Source: Mycocentrospora acerina
Taxonomy: Eukaryota; Ascomycota; Dothideomycetes; Pleosporales
Assembly: GCA_022701365.1 (NCBI GenBank)
Contig: JAKUHH010000108.1
Coordinates: 185,821 to 249,820, forward strand
Length of the DNA stretch: 64,000 nt
Direction of reading: 5' to 3'
The notes below the pieces were generated by a model that saw nothing but the letters and a program-made list of their open reading frames with translations, was not told where the DNA came from and ran no database searches. Below, in pieces: positions 57,617 to 64,000 of the stretch. How positions within the stretch are numbered: the stretch's first letter is position 1; each line of letters starts with the position of its first letter. The translations under genes and the position numbers were made by a program.

Positions 57617-57971
57617 TGTCTGTCTGAAAAGTGAGTGATGAGATCAAGCGCCACTTCCCAATCCACAGGCAGGCGAGGAAGCCGCGACAGAGGGGTCTGT
57701 GCGGCACTAAAATCCAGCCACGAACTCACATGTCCACCGCACACTTCCGCCGCTCCCTCCTACACCACGCTGCTCATAACTAGGTATGTCATCTCTCTTC
57801 TTTGTACACACCCCCCATTTTCTTTTGTGATGATTTCAAAATAGCATGTATTATCCGACCGGCGCTTCGGTGTCGGCATGCGGAACATTCTTTTGACTGA
57901 TCAGAGATTTTTATTCCTTGTGCTACTATGATTTGTACAAAGCACTTCTAACGGTTTGCAGAACCTGTATC
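57617..57971. promoter_or_regulatory. Divergent promoter with likely leader intron
   Basis: 355 bases between the exoribonuclease start (minus) and the molybdopterin-synthase gene (plus). A good intron (CTAG|GTATGT donor at 57784, CTAAC branch point, TTTGCAG acceptor at 57961) lies just before the plus-strand start codon and is probably spliced from its 5' leader. Confidence 0.45.
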
Positions 57972-58262
57972 ATGTCGTCGTCGAAAGCACCAGTGGGCCA
58001 TTTTTTGATTCTGTACTTTGCCGCCGCTTCGACATTCACGTCAAAAACAAGTGAGGCTTTCCCCGCCCCTCTTCGAGCTCGCGATCTGTTCGCCAAGCTA
58101 GAAGAAAGGTACCCAGGCATTGGAGAGAAGGTCCTGAGCAGCTGTGCTGTCACTGTAAACCTCGAGTATGTGGCCATGGATGAGGATGACTCTGCAGGCT
58201 TGGGTCGGGAGATCAGGGAGGGCGACGAAGTGGCCATTATCCCACCTGTTAGCTCTGGCTAA
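57972..58262 (+). CDS. cnxG: Molybdopterin synthase small subunit (MoaD/MOCS2A/CnxG-like)
   Basis: A 96-residue protein with the MoaD beta-grasp fold: FLILYFAAASTFTSKTSE (strand 1 and turn), LFAKLEERYPGIGEKVLSSCAVTVNLEYV, and the terminal strand EGDEVAIIPPVSSG. MoaD proteins receive sulfur as a C-terminal thiocarboxylate and, with the large subunit (MoaE/CnxH), convert precursor Z into molybdopterin for nitrate reductase, sulfite oxidase and xanthine dehydrogenase. The last residues are Ser-Ser-Gly where bacterial MoaD has Gly-Gly; the final Gly that is activated is present. The start is the ATG at 57972 after a probable leader intron. No other cofactor gene is adjacent. Confidence 0.88.
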   Translation: MSSSKAPVGHFLILYFAAASTFTSKTSEAFPAPLRARDLFAKLEERYPGIGEKVLSSCAVTVNLEYVAMDEDDSAGLGREIREGDEVAIIPPVSSG

Positions 58263-58755
58263 ATGATGAAGATTTTCTATGCAGTAACTAGTGATGATGT
58301 ATCGAGTAAGAATATTACCTTGCAAGGTGGGTGGGGTGACTGATGATGGCCATAAGCATATTGGCGGGCTCACATGATTAGTATGAAGACAATTGGTAGC
58401 CAGAGAGTGCCATGGCGAGAGATTTGGTCTGGTCTGGTCTGGCTGGCTGGCTGGCTTTGGCAGTGGTGGCGACGCGGGGGAGTAGGCAAGCGAGTGGATG
58501 AGTGGACAGGTCTATGAGTCTATGAGTCCATGAGCACACACACATGATCTACCATTGATTGTCCTCCATAATAAGTAGTCAGGGTAATACCAACAAAGGA
58601 CGTGAGAAATGCACGCGGTATAGCTGCTTACACTGCCTCCCTCTGGCTGTGAGCGGCATTGTCAGGCTTGGCGGTGTTAGCCTCATCCAAGCCCAAGCCG
58701 GAGACGCAATTACGGCATTGCGATGTCACCGACCGCCGACTGACCACCGCAAGCA
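58263..58755. other. Intergenic region with a GGTCT/GGCT repeat
   Basis: 3' flank of the molybdopterin gene and promoter of the next Zn2Cys6 gene. Contains the GGTCT/GGCT tract at 58425-58456. No gene is seen. Confidence 0.5.
58425..58456 (+). repeat. GGTCT then GGCT tandem repeats
   Basis: Three GGTCT copies followed by about four GGCT copies over 32 bases. Confidence 0.85.
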
Positions 58756-61599
58756 ATGGCAGGTGAGTTGAACACACCCCAAACGCCCTGTGTGCGCAGA
58801 GGCGCGTAGCTCACGCGCATTTCCCAGACCACGCATCCATCGACCCGGCCCTGTACGCATCGTCGCTGCCACCGCGCACGCAAGCCTATCCACAGACGCC
58901 ACAGCAATCCTACGCGCAGGCACAGCACGGTGCCGCCCACCCATACTACCTGCCCACGTCTGCGCACCAGCAACCCGCACCGCTCTCGCAGGCGGCACCG
59001 CTCACCAACAACCTGCAGCAGCAGACGTCGCCCATTGGCCCCGAGGCCTCACCAGACGACGACGAGCACGACGACGACGGCGACCATGACGGCATCCACG
59101 CAACGCCGGGCTCTGCCAAATCGCCTGGCGACTTCAAGCGTCCCCGCGCATGCGATTCGTGCCGCGGGCTGAAAGTGCGCTGCGACCAGGAGCGCCCAGA
59201 CGTGTCGTGCAGACGATGCGCAAAAGCAGGCCGCCCTTGGTACGTACACGCGTGGTTCACACCGCGACACTGCCGCTGACGCTCTCCAGCATTACCACCC
59301 CGCCAACACGGAAGCGCCAGAAGAAGGCTGACAGTCGTGTTGCCGAGCTCGAGCGCAAGATTGACGCCCTGACGGCGACGCTACACGCGCAAAAGGCAGG
59401 CCCACCCGAGACAAGACACCACGGGGAAATGCCGCAGTACGAGAATGCATCCAGTGTGCAGCCCACGCCCGATGGCTCCTTCCGTCTCGGGCCCCTCAGC
59501 CAGGATTGGAGTCCCGCCGCAAGCAGGTATTCCGACATACCGCCCGGCTACGGCCCAGCACAGAACATTCAGCGAGGTCCTGAGCCAAAGCGGAGGAAGT
59601 TGGGTGACGGCAATGGCCACGCGGTAAGTACACCCAACTCTACATCACGCTTCTCTGACACTGACAGACGATTCCTGAGGATATGGATTTCATTCACCAC
59701 GACCTGGCCGAACATCCTGAGATGAAGCGCAACGCAAAAAGCCGCATTAATACCGACCACTCGCACATCAATGCCCTCATAAACAGTTTGATGAGCCCTG
59801 AGCTTGCTGAGCGTGTCTTTTTGCGCTACGTGAACGACATTTGCCCCCATTTCCCTGCTGTGCCCCTTACACCTGGCATCACTGCTCGGGAAATGCGAGA
59901 GAAGAAGCCCCTGCTGTTTTTGTCGTTGATCGCCGGATCGTCACATGGAAGCGCAGAACAGCTAGTCTCACAAGAAGTGCAGCGTGAATTGACCAAGCTC
60001 CTCAAGGACCAATTAGCGGACATCATTTGGCGCAACGGTGAGAAGTCGCTCGAGATTGTGCAGACATTGCAGGTAGCCGTACTTTGGTATCGACCTCCCC
60101 TTCACTTTGAACAGCACAATTTTTACATGTACATCAATTGCGCTGCCGTTATGGCCCTTGACCTCGGCCTTGGCAGGAAAGCGACGCCCAATGTCATGAA
60201 GCTATCCATTGGCCCATTTAGAAGGTTTCACCCCAACTCGAGCAGCATCGAGGCGCGACGCACATTCTTAGTGTGCTATTACCTGTCTATGAGTATCACC
60301 ATGGTACTCCGGCGACCCATACTTTTACGCTGGACCAAGTACATCGAGGAGAGCGTTAAAATCCTCGAAACCTCACCAGACGCACTTGCATCTGATAAGC
60401 AACTCTGCCAGCAAGTCAAACTGGCACACATTGGAGAGGATATATCAGTCCAGTTCTGCATGGACGACCCTTCCGTTGAAATTTCTATTTCTGAGCCAAA
60501 AGTTATATATGCGCTGAGAATATTTGAAAATGAACTGCAGCAATTGAAGGAAGAGAATGCTGAAGCACGCAAAACTGACCGTAAGTCTAGCCTTGATGGT
60601 TTGCCGCTTTTCTAACAATTTTGAAGCCGCTCTACGATTAGCCGAGCATGTCACCAACCTCTACCTTCACGAAATTGCCCTTCACCAGTACCAAAGCCCT
60701 GCTGAGATGCAGCCGCCGTTTAGCTCGGACTCTTTGCCCCCATCCGAAGTTACCAAGGAAACACCCGTTGGCCCTGCGCAGATTAGTGCTTTAGGCGAAT
60801 GTCTCACTGCTACGCACGGCATCCTTGACACTGTTTTGAGCATACACCTCGATATTCTAATCACCCTACCTGTAATTTTCTGTCAGTATGCTCAATCACT
60901 TTGCAAATGCGAGACTAACAGGTTGCAGGCGTTCGTGCTATTTACGCAATAGTGTGTCTCATGAAAATGTGGGTGTCGGTAACCGGCTCCGGTGAAGTAA
61001 GTAGTGTGATAAAGCAAGAAGACTTGCACATTGAACTCTACACCGAGCGTCTCGTTACAATGTTCAGCGCCATCGTTTCACGAGATGCACAGTCACCGCA
61101 CGGGAAGTTCTACTTTGTCGCCAAGCGTCTCCAGGAGCGCTTTGCACAGATCAAGGAAGGTGCCTCAACTCGCACCCCGCAAGCAAACACTCCTAGCCAG
61201 GACGATATTTCCAACCCTCCTCGACGCCAGTCGTCTACCAACCAAACGCCCCTTCATCTTCTCTCAGAAGTCGCCATGAGCGGAACTCCGCAACAGACAC
61301 CATCCCAGGCACACTCGCAACACCAGGCGCAAGCTGCGCTTCGTCATTTGCCTCCGCAAGCGATGCAGAACCAAAGTCAAGGCCAGAACTGGTATGCACA
61401 GGATCCCAACCTTATGAATATTGATCTGAACTTTGATTTTACGCAATTTGACCTGGGGACGGGATCAGATGCAGATTTGTCGGCGTTATTCATACCGGAT
61501 TCCATGCTGTGGGCGTACCCTCCCGATATGAATTTACAGGGTCAGGCCCAGGGTCCGGGTCAAGTCCAGAGCCAGGGTCATGGGTATGGTGCCTACTAA
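58756..61599 (+). CDS. Zn2Cys6 transcription factor with fungal TF domain
   Basis: Six exons, join(58756..58762,58828..59239,59290..59623,59668..60580,60627..60881,60929..61599), give about 863 residues. The first exon is only 7 nt (ATGGCAG) and reads M-A-D across the splice. Gln/Pro-rich and Asp-rich N-terminus, then the zinc cluster from about residue 111 (RACDSCRGLKVRCDQERPDVSCRR split here; C-x2-C-x6-C-x8-C-x2-C-x6-C) with its last Cys made by the second splice, then a basic linker and a coiled coil (SRVAELERKIDALTATLHAQK). The x8 loop resembles Leu3/War1-type regulators. The middle region (HDLAEHPEMK to about residue 640) is the fungal TF domain; the C-terminus is Gln-rich with an acidic NIDLNFDFTQFDLGTGSDAD segment that looks like an activation domain. 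Targets unknown. Confidence 0.88.
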
Positions 61600-61747
61600 G
61601 GTTGCAATGAGATGTGGGTATTTTTTTTTGCAAAAAAACCAAAGACTCTGCAGGATTTGCGCGTGTAGATGTATGTTTTTCCTGCTTAACGTTTGGACGT
61701 AAGGCTACATCTTTTATGGAAAGTAAAGCAAAGTCATATGAAGTGGT

Positions 61748-61800
61748 TGATGTGATGTGATGTGAAGCAAAGTGTATTGTAGTGTAGTGTAGTGTAGTGA
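61748..61800 (+). repeat. TGATG and GTAGT tandem repeats
   Basis: Three TGATG copies followed, after a short gap, by GTAGT copies in the 3' flank of the Zn2Cys6 gene. Confidence 0.75.
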
Positions 61801-62077
61801 AATGAATTGAAGTTCATATAATTGTACATAAATTTAAAGAGCTAAAAGTAAAGAAATAAGACTGAGAGTTTGCACGCAATTAAAACAAAATTAACTATAG
61901 AATTTGTTACATGTATACATAAATATAGAGATGGAATTTTTTTACAAATATATTCCTACGTGGGGATTTTAATTTATAGAAAAAAAAAGAATCATAATAA
62001 TTGTAGATGATATTTGAAAGAGAATTTCCCTTATTTGATAGTGGTAGTTGTAGTGGGAGTGTTTTATTCCCTCCTGC

Positions 62078-62108
62078 CTTCTTCTTCTTCTTCTTCTTCT
62101 TCTTCTTC
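62078..62108 (+). repeat. CTT trinucleotide repeat
   Basis: About ten CTT/TTC units. Confidence 0.85.
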
Positions 62109-62254
62109 CTTTCCCTTGTAGACTACTAAACGTAAATGTAAGTCCAAATGTGAATGCAAGAAGAAAATCAGTTACCTACCAGCGGAGATGAAAAAAAGTG
62201 ACTAAGTAAGCAAGCAAGCAAGCAATAATGATATTTCAGGCCTGTTTTTCTCTC

Positions 62255-62359
62255 CATTCATCCATCTATCTATCCATCTATCCATCCATTCAGCTATCTA
62301 TCCAGCAGTCCGGCAGTCCAGTCATCCATCCATTCATCCATCCATCCATCTATCTATCA
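62255..62359 (+). repeat. ATCC/TATC tetranucleotide repeats
   Basis: A mixed run of CATCCATC, TATCTATC and related units with a small interruption (CAGCAGTCCGGCAGTCC) in the middle. Confidence 0.8.
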
Positions 62360-62501
62360 AACAAAGGAGAAAAGGAAATAAAAGGATTTCTTCATTTCCA
62401 TCTCTTCTACAAACAGACAGATTAAAGAAGTAAAAAGAGATGGTGGAGAGAGAGAGTTATAAGGACAGATGGGGTAGAGTGGGGTATATATGAATTTCTT
62501 T

Positions 62502-62618
62502 CTCTCTCTTTATCTCTCTATCTCTCTTTCTCCATCGGTCTGTCTGTCCATCGGTCTGTCTGTCCGACCAGCTATCTGTCTGTCTGTCTGTCTGTCTGTC
62601 TGCCCGTCTGTCCATCTA
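62502..62618 (+). repeat. TCTC and CTGT repeats
   Basis: TCTCTCTTTATC units followed by CTGTCTGTC units, including at least six consecutive CTGT copies at about 62576-62602. Confidence 0.85.
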
Positions 62619-62880
62619 TATTTGAAATAAAAATAAAAAAAGGTATACGCCGCGCCCATGTGCACATATATATGTGTGTGTGAGAGAGAGAAGAGAGAGA
62701 GATTGATGCCCCGCAGAGGAGAAGAATAAAGAATAAAAACTCCAACTAGAGAGAAGATATAAAAAAAATGGCAGCACGTCAAAAAACTGGACCTCCCAAA
62801 AAAGAAAAGAAAAGAAAAAGCTAGAATCAAAACCGAAACCCAGAAATCAAACTTCTATACCTATGCGATATGCTTGTCCA

Positions 62881-62882
<2 letters not shown>

Positions 62883-62919
<37 letters not shown>
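62883..62919 (+). repeat. TC dinucleotide repeat
   Basis: About eighteen TC units, 50 bases after the stop codon of the RING gene in its transcribed direction. Confidence 0.9.
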
Positions 62920-62922
<3 letters not shown>

Positions 62923-62967
62923 GCATGAATTCAACATGACCCATCGAAAAAGTGCACGCGCATACGT

Positions 62968-64000
62968 TCACTCCTGCAACTGATGTGTTGGACAAGCGCC
63001 TCTGCCCTTCTTCTCCCACCAGTCCTTGATGCATTTCTAGCTTAAAGTCAGCTTGGATGCACACATTTCGTCGCCTCCCGAGAGGAAAAAAAAAGGGGGG
63101 GAGGGGGGGAGGGGGAAGAGATTGGAAGATGGAGAAAGGAAAAAAAAAAGAACATACCTCATGGAATTTACACCAACAAACCAATCTCGCCATGCGATCC
63201 CCCGCCTCAAAATCCTCGAGGCAGATTATACACTCAATCTCATTCCCATCGTTGTTTGTGCAATCCTTTTCCGTGGCAACATATGGAAACATGCCACGCG
63301 CTGCTATTGCGCGATTCGATCCCTCGGCTGCGTTGCTGTGGCCGGCGGGATTGCTCATGCCGCGGGTGCGCTGTGTGGGGAGACTCATGGTGGAGACGGG
63401 CGCGGGAGATGCAGAGTGCAGCGCAATGCAGCTTTCAATATGCTGCGTGCGGGCTGATTCGTCGCCCGAGGAGGATATTGGAGGTAGTTCGTCGCCGCAG
63501 ATGGGGCACTCGTCTTCTTCGGCGATTTGGCGTCGTGGACGGGGAGGTGTGGGGGTAGATGTTGTCGAGGTGAACAAGGGTCTGGGGAACATGTTGGCTC
63601 TGGTTAGAGAGCCAGAGCCGAGGCCAAAGTTGGGAGTGGTGCCGTGATTTGGGCGTGAAGAAGAAGAACCCGTGTGGTCGTATTGCTGAGAATGTGAGGG
63701 GGGTATGTGATTGGAGTTGGATCGTGGTGGCTGCCAGCGGATTCCTGTGAGTGCGCCACTGTGATAACTCCCTCTCCTGTCGCCGGGGCCATCACGTGAA
63801 TAATGTGTTTGCCCAGGCCCAACGGACTGTGATCCATCGTGCACATTAGAAGAAGACCTGTGTGTGCGCGTGCGTGATGGATGTGAGGGTGGAGGCAAGC
63901 CGGGTCGTATGGAAGCCGTGTAAGAAAGATTCCTGGGGGGACCTGGTGAGTTGTACTGGGGCGGTGGATTGAAATTAGGATCGGGGACGCAGGGATTGCA
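62968..64000 (-). CDS. Pib1-like RING E3 ligase (5' end beyond window)
   Basis: Two exons seen, complement(join(62968..63036,63158..64000)), about 304 residues; the frame stays open to the right edge with no ATG, so the N-terminus is missing. The visible N-terminal part is Ser/Pro/His-rich and disordered. A zinc knuckle follows (DECPICGDELPP ... QHIESCIALH), then a C-terminal RING: CIICLEDFEAGDRM, CWCKFHEKC (completed by the splice) and GACPTHQLQE, with His in the last ligand position as in fungal Pib1 relatives. Pib1-type E3 ligases sit on endosomes and vacuoles and help sort membrane proteins. The intron is highly pyrimidine-rich. Function is inferred from the RING type; no FYVE domain is visible in the part present. 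Confidence 0.82.

Larger units (their letters stand above)
61600..62967. other. AT-rich region dense in microsatellites
   Basis: AT-rich 3' flank (61.6-62.0 kb, including GTAGT and TGATG repeats) followed by CTT, CAAG, ATCC/TATC, CTGT and TC repeats to 62.92 kb. No gene is supported; the open frames here are repeat translations. Confidence 0.6.

Noticed and set aside
62510..62830. 106-codon frame with DRQTDRQTDRQ runs
   Set aside because: Translation of the CTGT/TC microsatellites; no coding evidence.

Overview
The window is nuclear DNA from a filamentous ascomycete, most likely a Dothideomycete of the Pleosporales type. The genes are broken by short introns of about 42 to 120 nt with GT-AG borders and CTRAY-like branch points. 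The products are typically fungal: Zn2Cys6 regulators, a JEN-type carboxylate transporter, a CYT-4/DSS1-like mitochondrial RNase, DUF3405 and DUF7053 proteins, and a Pib1-like E3 ligase. The species assignment is inference. I supported 20 protein-coding genes (one cut by the right edge) and rebuilt their exon joins by hand from splice signals, reading frame and family conservation. I found no tRNA, rRNA, CRISPR array or intact transposon.

Left part (1-20 kb): a secreted beta-helix protein (745-1975), an unrecognised coiled-coil protein (3146-4165), a large membrane protein with a GC-AG first intron (5514-8184), a JEN-like lactate/monocarboxylate transporter (9702-11308), a 3-kb GC-rich gene desert, a MYND zinc-finger protein divergent from a membrane-anchored amidohydrolase (14348-17016), a nicotianamine synthase-like enzyme (17672-18747) and the exon-junction protein Y14 (19602-20197).

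Middle part (20-46 kb): a 6-phosphogluconate-dehydrogenase-like relic, a Ser/Thr/Pro-rich Cys-rich secreted protein (22210-24030), a DUF7053 protein, a protein that appears to hold a helicase-less C-terminal piece of a Pif1/Helitron helicase (28309-30183), a GH3 glycosidase, an Mnn4-like LicD protein with a Lys/Glu tail, a DUF3405 putative glycosyltransferase, cytosolic Phe-tRNA synthetase alpha, a Tim17-family protein and a small unrecognised protein.

Right part (46-64 kb): a gene-poor stretch, a Zn2Cys6 factor, CYT-4/DSS1-like mitochondrial exoribonuclease divergent from a molybdopterin-synthase small subunit, a second Zn2Cys6 factor, a microsatellite-dense kilobase, and a Pib1-like RING E3 running off the edge.

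The genes do not form an evident biosynthetic cluster. They look like a normal mix of housekeeping, secretory-pathway and carbon-use genes. The most unusual items are the fungal nicotianamine synthase, the Pif1-C-terminal derivative, the LicD protein with a yeast-Mnn4-like charged tail, and two 48-nt stop-free introns in one transcription factor.
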